Shown: positions 1 through 8,652, numbered from the stretch's first letter. The stretch: DNA of 56,708 bases from JACMLD01 sp040007355 (GCA_040007355.1 JBDTVE010000102.1:1-56708), one strand, 5' to 3'. Numbers and translations: made by a program. Notes: generated by a model not told the origin, from the letters alone.

Positions 1-102
1 TTTTTATCAACGGCTTATTATTTTTTTAGGGGTGTTGATGAACCTGCGGTTTGTGCGCTTTATGCTAAAGCCCAATATAGGAACGGCTGAAAGACCCACT
101 AA

Positions 103-276
103 AGCTCAATCACAGCCTCAAAAAAAAACACAGCGGCGTTGCGGGTACGAAGCCCGGCCGGCTTTGTGGAGACCGATCCATTAAAAGCAATTATTGCGGC
201 AGGAGGGGCCTCCTACCATCGGGGAGACAAAGATTTGGATCCAGCTGCCTGGCAACAATTAAGAAGGACCGTCTAA
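103..276 (+). pseudogene. Possible 3' fragment of an unidentified gene
   Basis: An open frame without any start codon runs from after a TAA at 100-102 to a TAA at 274-276 and would encode about 57 residues ending GDKDLDPAAWQQLRRTV. The composition looks protein-like (a GGASYHRGDKDLD stretch), but I do not recognise a family and there is no upstream ATG or promoter. It may be the C-terminal remnant of a lost gene, or chance. The remaining bases of 1-309 show no other gene. Confidence 0.2.
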
Positions 277-309
277 CTTCGCATGTGCAAAAACACTAAT
301 ATTAAAATG

Positions 310-2226
310 TTACATCGGTACGGTAAAAGTGGTGGTGGTGCCGTCCTTGTTCACAATTAAAAAACTCCCGTCAATACTTTCAATTCTCTTTTTCATATTA
401 TTCAGGCCATTCCCGAATTCGCGAAGCTTCTGGAAATTGATGCCGATGCCGTTATCGTGTATTTCTATTTCAAGTGAATCGGGCCGAATATTTACTTTTA
501 TCCATACATCACATGCCCTGGAGTGCTTGGCGATATTGTTGAGTGATTCTTTTACACAAAGAAAGATATTCCTTCGCTTTTCACCACTGATCTCCGTGGG
601 CGGAATAAATTCATCGGTTTCAAAATGACAATTGATACTGGTGTTCTCCAGGAATTCAAAAGCATATGAACGGGTATAGGCTATCATGTTATCAAGCCGG
701 TCGTTGCTACTGCTCATGGTCCAGATAATTGTATTCATCTTGCTCAGCAGCTCGTTGGCATTGTTCGATATTTTATCAATTTCCGGCAATGTATTGCCTT
801 TCATTTTTGTTTTTACGATTTCACTCATCAGCCGGATGGCGGTAACGCCCGAACCCAGTTCATCGTGCATATCGGTAGAGATGCGATTGCGTTCTTCCTG
901 TTTGGCTTCCACCACGGCCAGTTGTTTTTCAAATTCTTTTCTTTCATTGTCCAACCACAGTCGCTCACGTTCCCGGGTTCGCTCAATAATATCCCGGCGG
1001 TTTTTAAAGGCCAGGGCCATCAGGAAAAAGACCAGCTCAATGGTAATGCCCAACTGGAAGCAAAATAACGCATCGCGCCAGATGGAAGCCGGAATATTTA
1101 ATTTATTAGGCGATTGTATCAGCAACTGCGATAACAGGGATGCCGCCAATAAAAAGGAATGTCCCACAGCCAGGTAGTTCAGCATTTTGTTATTATGAAC
1201 AATGGCGTAAATGATAAATACCACGGTGGTGGCAAACCATTGGTACTTGGTAACGATTTCAATGGTATTCTGAACAACAAACCGGTCGTCAAAAAAATTG
1301 AAATAGGAGAATAAAAAGATGCTGGCAAGAATAATGATTTGTCCCAGCGAGAACAACTTATTGAGAAAGGGAAAGTTTTTGCGGGTCTCCAGGAATTTGC
1401 GGAGAAAGATAAAATAAAAGAAAAAGCCGAGGCAAAGGATTACAAAATCCAGGTAGCTTTCAAAAAAATAATTGAAATAAGCGGGTGTCTTGTAGTAGTA
1501 AGACTTTAGAAAAAAAAGAAGTCCCATAAAAAAAGCAAAACAGGCATAATACATAAACTCAAAACTGCCGTTTAGAATAAATACTGCCATTGAATAAAAG
1601 ATCATCATTAGCAGGATGCCCGTAATAATATAGTAATACATTTTATTATTGGTGTCCGACAGTTTAAAATTCTTTGCAAAAACAGGCAGGTAATAATCTC
1701 GTATAATGCGGATGTCCATATTATTAATGTCCGTTTTTACAAAACCCAGCCGGACATAAAAATTATTTTTGGTATGAGCGGCCATAGTAATGGTCCGGTA
1801 GCCAATAGAATCGGGAAAATCAGGCAGTACCCGGGGAAGGGGGTCGACCTTTTTTGTTGACTCATTGTACCGGAAAAGATCTATCCGCTTGAAATAGATG
1901 CCAGGATAAAAATATACGCTGATAGCTGAATCGGCCGTATTCTCCAGGCAGAAATTGATATACCAGTCCTTTTCCACCTGGCGTGGGTTCACGGTTTTAA
2001 AAATATTCCCTGGTCTTTGAGCCTGGAAGGGCAGCGTGGCGATAGAAGCGGGCGGTTCTGCGTGCAGGTTACCGACAAAAAACCAGCAGCGCGCATCTAT
2101 GGTATCCGTTAGTATGATCCGGGAAATATCAATGGGCACGGGCTGAGCGCCTGCCACGCCGGGCAGACTTGCAAGAAAAACAGTAAGAACAGGCAGATAC
2201 TTCAGTAACAGGGCAACAAATTTCAT
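310..2226 (-). CDS. Membrane sensor histidine kinase, 7TMR-DISM type, HisKA_3 class
   Basis: 638 residues. A signal peptide (about 1-27, cleaved near VAGAQP) precedes a periplasmic beta-rich domain (about 40-185, 7TMR-DISMED2-like), seven hydrophobic segments (about 195-410), a charged coiled-coil linker (about 415-445) and a kinase core. The core has the HisKA_3 motif RISTDMHDELGSG with phosphoacceptor His454 and a HATPase_c domain with an N-box (ESLNNIAKHS) and DNGIGI and GNGLNNM motifs. It should sense an envelope or carbohydrate signal and phosphorylate a NarL- or LytTR-type regulator; no regulator is adjacent, so the partner is unknown. It is transcribed divergently from ftsK, with about 120 bp to the chosen ftsK start. 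Function follows from domain order; the signal is not predictable. Confidence 0.88.
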   Translation of the reverse strand: MKFVALLLKYLPVLTVFLASLPGVAGAQPVPIDISRIILTDTIDARCWFFVGNLHAEPPASIATLPFQAQRPGNIFKTVNPRQVEKDWYINFCLENTADSAISVYFYPGIYFKRIDLFRYNESTKKVDPLPRVLPDFPDSIGYRTITMAAHTKNNFYVRLGFVKTDINNMDIRIIRDYYLPVFAKNFKLSDTNNKMYYYIITGILLMMIFYSMAVFILNGSFEFMYYACFAFFMGLLFFLKSYYYKTPAYFNYFFESYLDFVILCLGFFFYFIFLRKFLETRKNFPFLNKLFSLGQIIILASIFLFSYFNFFDDRFVVQNTIEIVTKYQWFATTVVFIIYAIVHNNKMLNYLAVGHSFLLAASLLSQLLIQSPNKLNIPASIWRDALFCFQLGITIELVFFLMALAFKNRRDIIERTRERERLWLDNERKEFEKQLAVVEAKQEERNRISTDMHDELGSGVTAIRLMSEIVKTKMKGNTLPEIDKISNNANELLSKMNTIIWTMSSSNDRLDNMIAYTRSYAFEFLENTSINCHFETDEFIPPTEISGEKRRNIFLCVKESLNNIAKHSRACDVWIKVNIRPDSLEIEIHDNGIGINFQKLREFGNGLNNMKKRIESIDGSFLIVNKDGTTTTFTVPM

Positions 2227-2332
2227 TGTCTTGATAGTTTTGGTTGGCCAACCGAAGTTTAATGAAACAGAAAATTACAACTTTCTTTACTAAGACCCGC
2301 GGGCTTCTTAAGCGGATGGTTGGTTATATTCT

Positions 2333-2340
2333 TATCTTTG
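2333..2340 (+). promoter_or_regulatory. Bacteroidota -7 element (TATCTTTG) of ftsK
   Basis: Exact match to TAnnTTTG. It ends 5 nt before the preferred ftsK ATG at 2346, which predicts a leaderless or nearly leaderless mRNA. Upstream in-frame starts (TTG 2244, ATG 2262) lie before this element. Confidence 0.6.
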
Positions 2341-2345
2341 CCGCC

Positions 2346-4832
2346 ATGGCAAATAAGGCAAAATCCAGGAAAGGCCAGGCTTCGGAAACCGGCAAATTTA
2401 AAACGGAGAAAGAACAGCCCCTGCCAATAAAAAATCTTGTAAAAGATGAGCGTACCCACAAGATTACGGGCGCTGTTCTTATCTTACTGGCATTTTTTCT
2501 TTTTGTGGCTTTTACTTCTTATTTGTTTACCTGGAAGGCGGATATGAGAATTGTCTTTAACCAGGGCCTAAGTCCTTTGTTTTCTTCCGGCAAAGACAAA
2601 GCGGCCAATCTTTTGGGCAACCTGGGGGCCGTGGTATCACATTTCTTTTTTTACAAGGCCTTTGGCGTGGCATCCTTCCTCCTGTGTACCTTCTTTTTTG
2701 TTGCCGGTGCAAACCTGCTTTTCAGCAAAAAATTGTTTTCCATTTGGCGCAACACCAGGTATGTGCTGGCAGGCCTGGTTTTCTTTAGTATGGCACTGGC
2801 GTTTATCATGAGCGGTAACGGATTTTTCTGGGGCGGTGCATTTGGCATTTATCTCAGCGATTTTTTTACTGCTGCCCTGGGAAAACTAGGAACGAGCGCC
2901 CTGCTATCCGTGGCGGCGCTTGCCTATATCATCTGGCGTTTTAATCCTGCATTTAAAGTTCCCCGGCTACCGGAGAAAAAAAACCTGGCAATTGAACCGA
3001 TTGATGAAATCCAGGCAAGCGAAGATGAGGCAAGGCTGTTTGTAGAAACGTCTCCCGTCAATGGCAATACGCTGAAAAAAGGATCCGGCATGGTAATCCT
3101 GCCACCCACGGAGCCGCTGGTTCCGGTATTGGAGCTAAAGGTTACGGAGAAGCCGGCTGATGATGAGATACCCGATGCCAGCCTGTTGGAAAATCCCGCG
3201 CAGGCCATGCCGGTAAAGACTGAAAAAAAAGAAAAAAAAGCATCCAATCTTTCGCTTGAAATAAATGAACCCACCAACGACACCGCACTGGAAATAGAAA
3301 GTGAAAGGAAAAAACCGGATGAAACGGAACTGTATGAACCCACACTTGATCTGAGGGATTATAAATACCCCTCGCTCTCTTTGCTGGAAACACATGGCAG
3401 TGAAAAAATAGTTCAGGACCCGGGTGAATTGGAAACCAATAAAAATCAGATCATCAATACCCTGAAAAACTATGATATCGCCATACAGAAAATATCCGCC
3501 ACGGTTGGCCCCACTGTTACCCTGTACGAAATTGTACCCGCAGCAGGGGTGCGCATTTCGCGCATCAAAAACCTGGAAGACGATATCGCGCTAAGCCTGG
3601 CGGCCCTGGGTATCCGCATTATTGCACCCATACCCGGTAAAGGAACCATTGGTATAGAAGTGCCCAATGTAAAAAAGACGGTGGTGAGCATGAAGACTCT
3701 GCTGGCCTCCGAGAAATTTCAAAACAGTACCTATAATCTTCCCATTGCCATCGGCAAAAGAATAGACAATGAAAATTTTATTGTAGACCTGGCCACCATG
3801 CCGCACCTGCTGATGGCCGGCGCCACCGGTCAGGGGAAATCGGTAGGACTAAATGCCATCCTAGTCTCGCTTCTGTATAAAAAACACCCCTCTCACCTCA
3901 AATTGGTGCTGATTGACCCCAAAAAAGTGGAGCTGAGTATTTACAGAACCATTGAAAAACATTTTTTGGCAAAGCTGCCCGGCGAAGAAGAAGCTATCAT
4001 CACCGATACAAAAAAAGTGATCCACACGCTTAATGCGTTGTGTATTGAAATGGACAACCGCTACGACCTGCTCAAGGAAGCCGGTGCAAGAAATATAAAA
4101 GAATACAATGATAAATTTATACGCAGGCGGCTGAACCCCGAAAAAGGCCACCAGTACCTGCCTTTTATTGTACTGGTAATAGATGAATTTGCTGATCTGA
4201 TAATGACCGCAGGTAAAGAAGTTGAAATGCCTATTGCCCGACTAGCCCAACTGGCGCGTGCTATTGGCATTCACCTTATCATTGCCACGCAACGGCCGTC
4301 AGTTAATATCATAACAGGCACCATCAAAGCCAATTTTCCCGCGCGGATAGCATTTAAAGTATCTTCAAAAATTGACTCCAGGACTATCCTGGACACCGGA
4401 GGGGCCGAACAACTGATTGGAAAAGGCGATATGCTTATTTCCTATAACGGCGAACTTACACGCCTTCAATGCGCATTCGTGGACACCCCGGAAGTGGAGG
4501 AGATTACAAATTTTATTGGCGATCAGCGTGGCTATACTCAGGCGTTCTTATTGCCAGAATATGTGGATGAAAAAGAACTGGAAGGCAAGGATTTTGATTT
4601 GAGTAACCGGGATGCTTTATTCGACGATGCAGCCCGGCTGATTGTACAAAGCCAGAGCGGTTCTACGTCCCTCCTGCAACGACGCATGAAACTGGGCTAT
4701 AACCGTGCCGGTCGCCTGATGGATCAGCTGGAAGCAGCGGGAATAGTGGGCCCCAACCAGGGTAGCAAGACAAGGGATGTTCTGATCAAAACCGAGGCAG
4801 ACCTGCAGCAACAACTGAGCATGCTTGGATAA
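2346..4832 (+). CDS. ftsK: DNA translocase FtsK/SpoIIIE family
   Basis: 828 residues from ATG 2346. A basic N-terminus is followed by four hydrophobic segments (about 45-200), an acidic low-complexity linker (about 220-380), an alpha/beta motor with Walker A GATGQGKS (about residues 492-499) and Walker B VLVIDEFAD, and a C-terminal winged-helix gamma domain (RMKLGYNRAGRLMDQLEAAG) that in this family reads KOPS-type sites. FtsK pumps chromosome ends through the closing septum and activates XerCD recombination. The frame is open upstream to TTG 2244 and ATG 2262, but the -7 element at 2333-2340 lies inside that extension and the family usually begins near MANK, so 2346 is preferred. Confidence 0.95.
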   Translation: MANKAKSRKGQASETGKFKTEKEQPLPIKNLVKDERTHKITGAVLILLAFFLFVAFTSYLFTWKADMRIVFNQGLSPLFSSGKDKAANLLGNLGAVVSHFFFYKAFGVASFLLCTFFFVAGANLLFSKKLFSIWRNTRYVLAGLVFFSMALAFIMSGNGFFWGGAFGIYLSDFFTAALGKLGTSALLSVAALAYIIWRFNPAFKVPRLPEKKNLAIEPIDEIQASEDEARLFVETSPVNGNTLKKGSGMVILPPTEPLVPVLELKVTEKPADDEIPDASLLENPAQAMPVKTEKKEKKASNLSLEINEPTNDTALEIESERKKPDETELYEPTLDLRDYKYPSLSLLETHGSEKIVQDPGELETNKNQIINTLKNYDIAIQKISATVGPTVTLYEIVPAAGVRISRIKNLEDDIALSLAALGIRIIAPIPGKGTIGIEVPNVKKTVVSMKTLLASEKFQNSTYNLPIAIGKRIDNENFIVDLATMPHLLMAGATGQGKSVGLNAILVSLLYKKHPSHLKLVLIDPKKVELSIYRTIEKHFLAKLPGEEEAIITDTKKVIHTLNALCIEMDNRYDLLKEAGARNIKEYNDKFIRRRLNPEKGHQYLPFIVLVIDEFADLIMTAGKEVEMPIARLAQLARAIGIHLIIATQRPSVNIITGTIKANFPARIAFKVSSKIDSRTILDTGGAEQLIGKGDMLISYNGELTRLQCAFVDTPEVEEITNFIGDQRGYTQAFLLPEYVDEKELEGKDFDLSNRDALFDDAARLIVQSQSGSTSLLQRRMKLGYNRAGRLMDQLEAAGIVGPNQGSKTRDVLIKTEADLQQQLSMLG

Positions 4833-4901
4833 ACCTCCGGTTTAACATTATTAGTTTAAACACATTTTAATGCCTGCTGTCTAACCAATACCGCTAAAGC
4901 A

Positions 4902-4909
4902 TATCTTTG
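4902..4909 (+). promoter_or_regulatory. -7 element (TATCTTTG) of the lolA-like gene
   Basis: Exact TAnnTTTG match, 34 nt before the ATG at 4944, in the 111 bp gap after ftsK. It indicates a separate transcript rather than read-through only. Confidence 0.65.
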
Positions 4910-4943
4910 CGGCCGCACCTAATTTTATAACAAACAAACAGTA

Positions 4944-5609
4944 ATGAAAAAAAATTTAATAGTTAGTTTGCTGGTGGCACTGGTAACATATGGGTACGCG
5001 CAGACAGGTGTTAGTAATGACCCAGCTGCTAAAAAAATATTGGACGGGGTAAGCGCTAAATTCAAAACATACAAAGCCGTTCAGGCAGTTTTTACCTTAC
5101 AAGTAGAAGACGGGAAAGGCAAACTGCAGGGCAACCAGAAAGGCACTGTATATATGAAAGGAAAAAAATATCGGCTCAGCCTGGAAGGAAAAGAAAGCAA
5201 AGAAATTTTTTCCGATGGCACCACGGTATGGACATATGATAAATCCACCAACGAAGTAACCATTACAAAACCGGATCCTTCCGCCCGAACCATTACACCA
5301 CAAAGCCTATTGACTAATTTTTATGACAAGGATTTCCTGTATAAATTAAACGGTGAACAAAAAGAAGGCGCACGCACGATACGGGAAATTGAGATGACAC
5401 CCCTCGACAAAAGCAAGACCTTTCATAAAGTATATGTCTATGTAGACAAATCCAGGCAAAACATCTATAGAACAAAAGTGCTTGATAAAAACGGGAATAA
5501 ATATACTTATACTGTTACCTCGCTCAACGGCAACGCCGTCATAAACGACCAGTTATTTGTTTTCGACAAAGGCAAGTACCCCGGTGTAGAGGAAGTGGAT
5601 CTTCGCTAA
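4944..5609 (+). CDS. lolA: Outer-membrane lipoprotein carrier protein, LolA family
   Basis: 221 residues with a cleavable signal peptide (MKKN, hydrophobic core, cleavage near YGYAQT). The rest is a LolA-like incomplete beta-barrel: an AVQAVFTLQV strand, GTVYMKGKKYRL, the conserved SDGTTVWTYDKSTNEVTI turn and a C-terminal DKNGNKYTYTV strand. LolA shuttles lipoproteins through the periplasm to the outer membrane. It follows ftsK, an association also seen in many other bacteria. The length fits the Bacteroidota members. Symbol assigned by family only. Confidence 0.88.
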   Translation: MKKNLIVSLLVALVTYGYAQTGVSNDPAAKKILDGVSAKFKTYKAVQAVFTLQVEDGKGKLQGNQKGTVYMKGKKYRLSLEGKESKEIFSDGTTVWTYDKSTNEVTITKPDPSARTITPQSLLTNFYDKDFLYKLNGEQKEGARTIREIEMTPLDKSKTFHKVYVYVDKSRQNIYRTKVLDKNGNKYTYTVTSLNGNAVINDQLFVFDKGKYPGVEEVDLR

Positions 5610-5687
5610 GGTTGGCCACACTTAAACGACTACCGGCGTAGTACAAAATCATTGTCTTTTTCCGGAATCAGCTGAGGTATTGACAGG

Positions 5688-5705
5688 CTCAGCCTTCCGG
5701 CTGAG
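5688..5705. other. Hairpin between convergent lolA and ubiX
   Basis: Perfect inverted repeat CTCAGCC-TTCC-GGCTGAG in the 104 bp gap between two genes that end tail to tail. There is no convincing T-tract on either strand, so a terminator role is possible but unproven. A partial copy (GCTGAGG) lies at about 5671. Confidence 0.35.
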
Positions 5706-5713
5706 ATGCACCT

Positions 5714-6274
5714 TTATTTGTTGCCCCAACGGAAGGCTCCGGTCTCAAACCCCGCAAGATCCAGCACCCGGTCTGTTACGGTGGTCACCACCTGCTCAAG
5801 ATTCGTCGGTTTACTGTAAAAGGAGGGACTGGCAGGGCATATAATCCCACCCGCCAGGGTCACCGTTTCCATATTGCGTATATGGATAAGGTTATAGGGG
5901 GTATCACGAATTACACAAACCAGTTTTCTTCTTTCTTTCAAGACAACATCCGCGGCACGGGTAACCAGGTCGTTAGAGATACCCCCGGCAATCCTGCCCA
6001 GGGTTCCCATGGAACAGGGGATGACAATCATTGTATTATATTGTCCTGAACCAGAGGCAAAAGGCGCGGAAAAGTCCTGTTGGGTATAAAACGGAAACGG
6101 GTAAGACCGGAAATCCTCGTTTTCCAGCTCCGTTTTCCATACAGAAGTTGCGTTGGGGGTCATGATCACCCCCACCTCATCCCATTGTTCCTTTATGGTC
6201 AGCAATTTATCCAGTAAAAGTTTTGCATATATTGATCCGCTGGCCCCGGTTACCGCTATTACAATTTTATTCAT
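5714..6274 (-). CDS. ubiX: Flavin prenyltransferase UbiX
   Basis: 186 residues. The N-terminal KIVIAVTGASGSIYAKLLLDKL is the UbiX/Pad1 flavoprotein fold signature, followed by SGSGQYNTMIVIPCSMGTLGRIAGG and the basic RRKLVCVIRDTPYN segment. The enzyme prenylates FMN to give the cofactor used by UbiD-type decarboxylases, here presumably in quinone synthesis. No ubiD is in the window. The gene stands divergent from the thioredoxin-fold gene across only 36 bp, with a -7 element (6301-6308, minus) about 27 nt upstream of its ATG. Confidence 0.95.
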   Translation of the reverse strand: MNKIVIAVTGASGSIYAKLLLDKLLTIKEQWDEVGVIMTPNATSVWKTELENEDFRSYPFPFYTQQDFSAPFASGSGQYNTMIVIPCSMGTLGRIAGGISNDLVTRAADVVLKERRKLVCVIRDTPYNLIHIRNMETVTLAGGIICPASPSFYSKPTNLEQVVTTVTDRVLDLAGFETGAFRWGNK

Positions 6275-6286
6275 GCCGCTTTCGTT

Positions 6287-6294
6287 TAACTTTG
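6287..6294 (+). promoter_or_regulatory. -7 element (TAACTTTG) of the thioredoxin-fold gene
   Basis: Exact TAnnTTTG match 16 nt before ATG 6311. It sits where the divergent ubiX transcript should start. Confidence 0.6.
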
Positions 6295-6300
6295 TACAAA

Positions 6301-6308
6301 CAAAAATA
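6301..6308 (-). promoter_or_regulatory. -7 element (TATTTTTG on minus strand) of ubiX
   Basis: The plus strand reads CAAAAATA, the complement of TAnnTTTG. It lies between the opposing -7 element and the plus-strand start codon, so the two promoters interleave. Confidence 0.55.
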
Positions 6309-6310
6309 CT

Positions 6311-6841
6311 ATGCAGAGGTTAATGCTTATCGCTGTTTCGGCCTTTGTGCTAATCTTTTTTTCGGCCGACAGACCGGCGCCAAAAGCAGAAAAACTGAAA
6401 TGGATGACCTTGGACGAAGCCAGGGAAGCCATGTTAAAGGAAAAAAGACCCATTCTTATTGATCTTTATACAGACTGGTGCGGCTGGTGTAAGGTAATGG
6501 ATAAAAAAACATACTCCAATTCAAAAGTAATAGCCTATCTGCAACAGCATTTCTACCCCGTTAAGGTAAATGCGGAAACCCGGGAAACCCTTAACTGGAA
6601 CGAGAAAGCCTACAAATACAATAGCGCCAACCGGACCAATGATTTTGCGCTTTTTTTAACATATGGCAAGTTATCGTATCCCACCACGGTCATTCTGCTC
6701 AACAGCAACAATGAGCCACAGCCTGTTCCGGGCTACCTGGAACCGAAAGAGCTGGAATTGTTTGTGCGATATTTTGGAGATGGGAAATATGGAAAACAGC
6801 CTTTTGAGGAATATCAGAAGAGTTTTAAAAGCGAATGGTAG
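6311..6841 (+). CDS. Thioredoxin-fold protein, probably exported (DUF255/Thioredoxin_7-like)
   Basis: 176 residues. A hydrophobic N-terminal segment (about 3-19) may be a signal peptide or anchor. It is followed by the redox motif WCGWCK (Cys57, Cys60) in DLYTDWCGWCKVMDKKTY, a pattern of periplasmic thioredoxin-like proteins. The C-terminal part keeps the cis-proline region (KLSYPTTVILL). Likely role is disulfide exchange or reduction in the periplasm. It stands alone, divergent from ubiX, and is followed by the repeat/terminator array at 6875. Substrate unknown. Confidence 0.82.
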   Translation: MQRLMLIAVSAFVLIFFSADRPAPKAEKLKWMTLDEAREAMLKEKRPILIDLYTDWCGWCKVMDKKTYSNSKVIAYLQQHFYPVKVNAETRETLNWNEKAYKYNSANRTNDFALFLTYGKLSYPTTVILLNSNNEPQPVPGYLEPKELELFVRYFGDGKYGKQPFEEYQKSFKSEW

Positions 6842-6874
6842 GCTTTGGCAAAGAATTTGAAATACACCTACTGA

Positions 6875-6930
6875 TTTTCATAGAATATTGGATTGAAACG
6901 GCCCTGATTTCTATTGGGGCCAATTTTTTT
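6875..6930 (+). terminator. Repeat module 1: conserved box plus rho-independent terminator
   Basis: Begins with TTTTCATAGAATATTGGATT, then a hairpin GGCCC-TGAT-TTCT-ATTG-GGGCC (6900-6921) and seven T (6924-6930). It can terminate the thioredoxin-fold gene 34 bp upstream. The box and the hairpin loop recur in module 2. Confidence 0.65.
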
Positions 6931-6975
6931 GCCCCATGCAACGATAGGCTTTTATTGATTGTCTCATAAATAGGT

Positions 6976-7032
6976 TTTTCATAGGATATTGGATTAATTC
7001 CGGGCTGGATCTCTATCCTGGCCCCTTTTTTT
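6976..7032 (+). terminator. Repeat module 2: same box and similar terminator
   Basis: TTTTCATAGGATATTGGATT is followed by a stem GGGC/GCCC and GGAT/ATCC closing a CTCT loop (7002-7024), then seven T (7026-7032). The module aligns with module 1 end to end. The stem bases differ but still pair, so the structure, not only the sequence, is kept. Confidence 0.6.
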
Positions 7033-7173
7033 GTCCTTCGATGATGCGCTCACTTCCTCCAATAGCACAGCAAAATGTCCCCGTTAAACTGACCACCAAT
7101 TGATCTCCATCAATTTAAGGTAAGTGGGTAAAAAAATATTTACTTGTGCAACTGGTTTATAATGGCAACATCT

Positions 7174-7181
7174 TATATTTG
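7174..7181 (+). promoter_or_regulatory. -7 element (TATATTTG) in front of module 3
   Basis: Exact TAnnTTTG match with no protein start downstream. The expected transcription start, about 7 nt on, falls on the conserved CATAGGAT box of module 3 (near 7188). Confidence 0.5.
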
Positions 7182-7183
7182 AA

Positions 7184-7254
7184 TTTTCATAGGATAAGGT
7201 TTAATGGTTAATGGTATTTGATTAGTGCATCCCGCTGAAAGGCGGGATTTTTTT
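7184..7254 (+). ncRNA. Repeat module 3: candidate small RNA ending in a terminator
   Basis: Starts with TTTTCATAGGATA (13 bases shared with module 2), continues through an AT-rich stretch and ends with a strong hairpin ATCCCGC-TGAAAG-GCGGGAT (7229-7248) and a T run. With the promoter at 7174-7181 this gives a predicted transcript of about 65 nt without an open frame. The small-RNA call is inference; the alternative is a stand-alone terminator repeat. Confidence 0.4.
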
Positions 7255-7272
7255 GGATTTGGTGGTGAGGCC

Positions 7273-7317
7273 CTTCAAGGGTGCGCTACAAAAAGGGCCC
7301 CCCTTGAAGGGAGCTCG
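7273..7317. repeat. Inverted repeat in the 6.84-7.36 kb gap
   Basis: CCCTTCAAGGG and its exact complement CCCTTGAAGGG lie about 20 bp apart, near the end of the alpha-oxoamine synthase gene. On the minus strand the structure lies downstream of that gene and could be a transcription end, but it lacks a T-tract. Confidence 0.4.
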
Positions 7318-7362
7318 TACAAGACCTTATAATGTGCCGCTGGATTATTCTGATTCTAAGGG

Positions 7363-8619
7363 TTAACTTACTCCGGCCATATCCGGTATTTCCGCTGCCC
7401 GGTAGCTTCCTTCATCCAATTTTTTCTTGGTTGCGGTAAATGCCCGCAGGGTGTCTTCAATATCAGTATCAGTATGGGCTGCCGTGGGAATCAGGCGGTA
7501 GATAATCTGGCCCCTGGGTATTACAGGGTACACTACTATGGAGCAGAATATGCCGTAGTTTTCTCTTAAATCAAGTACCATGGCGGTGGCTTCAGGTACA
7601 TCACCCTTCATATACACAGGTGTTACCATGCTATTGGTGGAACCGATATCGAACCCATTCTCCTTTAACCCCTGTTGTAATTTTTTGGCGTTGTGCCATA
7701 ATTTTTTCCGGAGTTCCGGCATGGATTTCAGCATCTCCATTCTTTTGAGCATACCCTCCACTACAATCAATGGAAGGCTTTTGGCAAAGATCTGCGAGCG
7801 GGTGTTATAACGCAGGTAATCCAATACGTCTTTGCGCCCCGCTATAAAAGCCCCAATACTGCCCATCGACTTTACAAAAGTGGAGAAATATAAATCCACG
7901 CCCTGCTGACAACCCTGGGCCTCGTCTGCACCGGCGCCGCTGGGGCCCATGCCGCCAAAACCATGGGCATCGTCTATCAGTAAACGAAATTCATATTTAT
8001 CTTTCAAGGCAACGATTTCTTTCAGCTTACCCTGGTTACCACTCATGCCAAAAACGCCTTCTGTGATGACCAGTATGCCGCCGCCTGATTTTTCAACCAT
8101 CCGGGTAGCACGCTCCATTTGTTTTTCAAAATCAGCTATATCATTGTGTTTGTATTTATAGCTATACCCCATGTGCAGCCGCACACCGTCTACAATACAT
8201 GCATGGGCTTCTGCATCATACACAATTACATCGCGCCGGTTTACCAGCGCATCTATACAACTCATAATACCCTGGTAGCCGAAATTGAGTAGCATGGTGT
8301 CTTCGCGCCCCACAAAATCTGCAATTACCTTTTCCAGTTCTTCGTGATAACTGGTATTGCCGCTCATCATCCTTGCCCCCATGGGATTGCCCATACCCCA
8401 GCGTGCTGCCGCTTCCGCATCCACCTTGCGGATCTCCGGGTGGTTTACCAGGCCAAGATAATTGTTGAGACTCCATACTATCCGTTCCTTACCCCGGAAC
8501 ATCATGCGGCTGCCCAACTCGCCTTCCAGCTTTGGAAAGGTGAAATAGCCATGCGCCCTTTTCATATGCTGGCCAATAGGACCGCCATCCTTTACTAATT
8601 TTTCAAAGACATCTGCCAT
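7363..8619 (-). CDS. PLP-dependent alpha-oxoamine synthase (serine palmitoyltransferase-like; possible cysteate acyltransferase)
   Basis: 418 residues. It shows the alpha-oxoamine synthase fold: VWSLNNYLGL, the PLP-aspartate region LLIDDAHGFGGMG and the Schiff-base Lys250 in FSTFVKSMGSIGAF. Such enzymes condense an amino acid with an acyl thioester; in Bacteroidota the likely products are sphingoid bases (from serine) or capnine-type sulfonolipid bases (from cysteate). The sequence does not settle which. The frame is open to 8709, but a -7 element at 8653-8660 (minus) places the start at ATG 8619, giving a leader of about 27 nt. It is divergent from the PafA-type gene. Confidence 0.82.
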   Translation of the reverse strand: MADVFEKLVKDGGPIGQHMKRAHGYFTFPKLEGELGSRMMFRGKERIVWSLNNYLGLVNHPEIRKVDAEAAARWGMGNPMGARMMSGNTSYHEELEKVIADFVGREDTMLLNFGYQGIMSCIDALVNRRDVIVYDAEAHACIVDGVRLHMGYSYKYKHNDIADFEKQMERATRMVEKSGGGILVITEGVFGMSGNQGKLKEIVALKDKYEFRLLIDDAHGFGGMGPSGAGADEAQGCQQGVDLYFSTFVKSMGSIGAFIAGRKDVLDYLRYNTRSQIFAKSLPLIVVEGMLKRMEMLKSMPELRKKLWHNAKKLQQGLKENGFDIGSTNSMVTPVYMKGDVPEATAMVLDLRENYGIFCSIVVYPVIPRGQIIYRLIPTAAHTDTDIEDTLRAFTATKKKLDEGSYRAAEIPDMAGVS

Positions 8620-8652
8620 AGCTGTTGAATTTGGTAAAATGCTGGAATGCGC

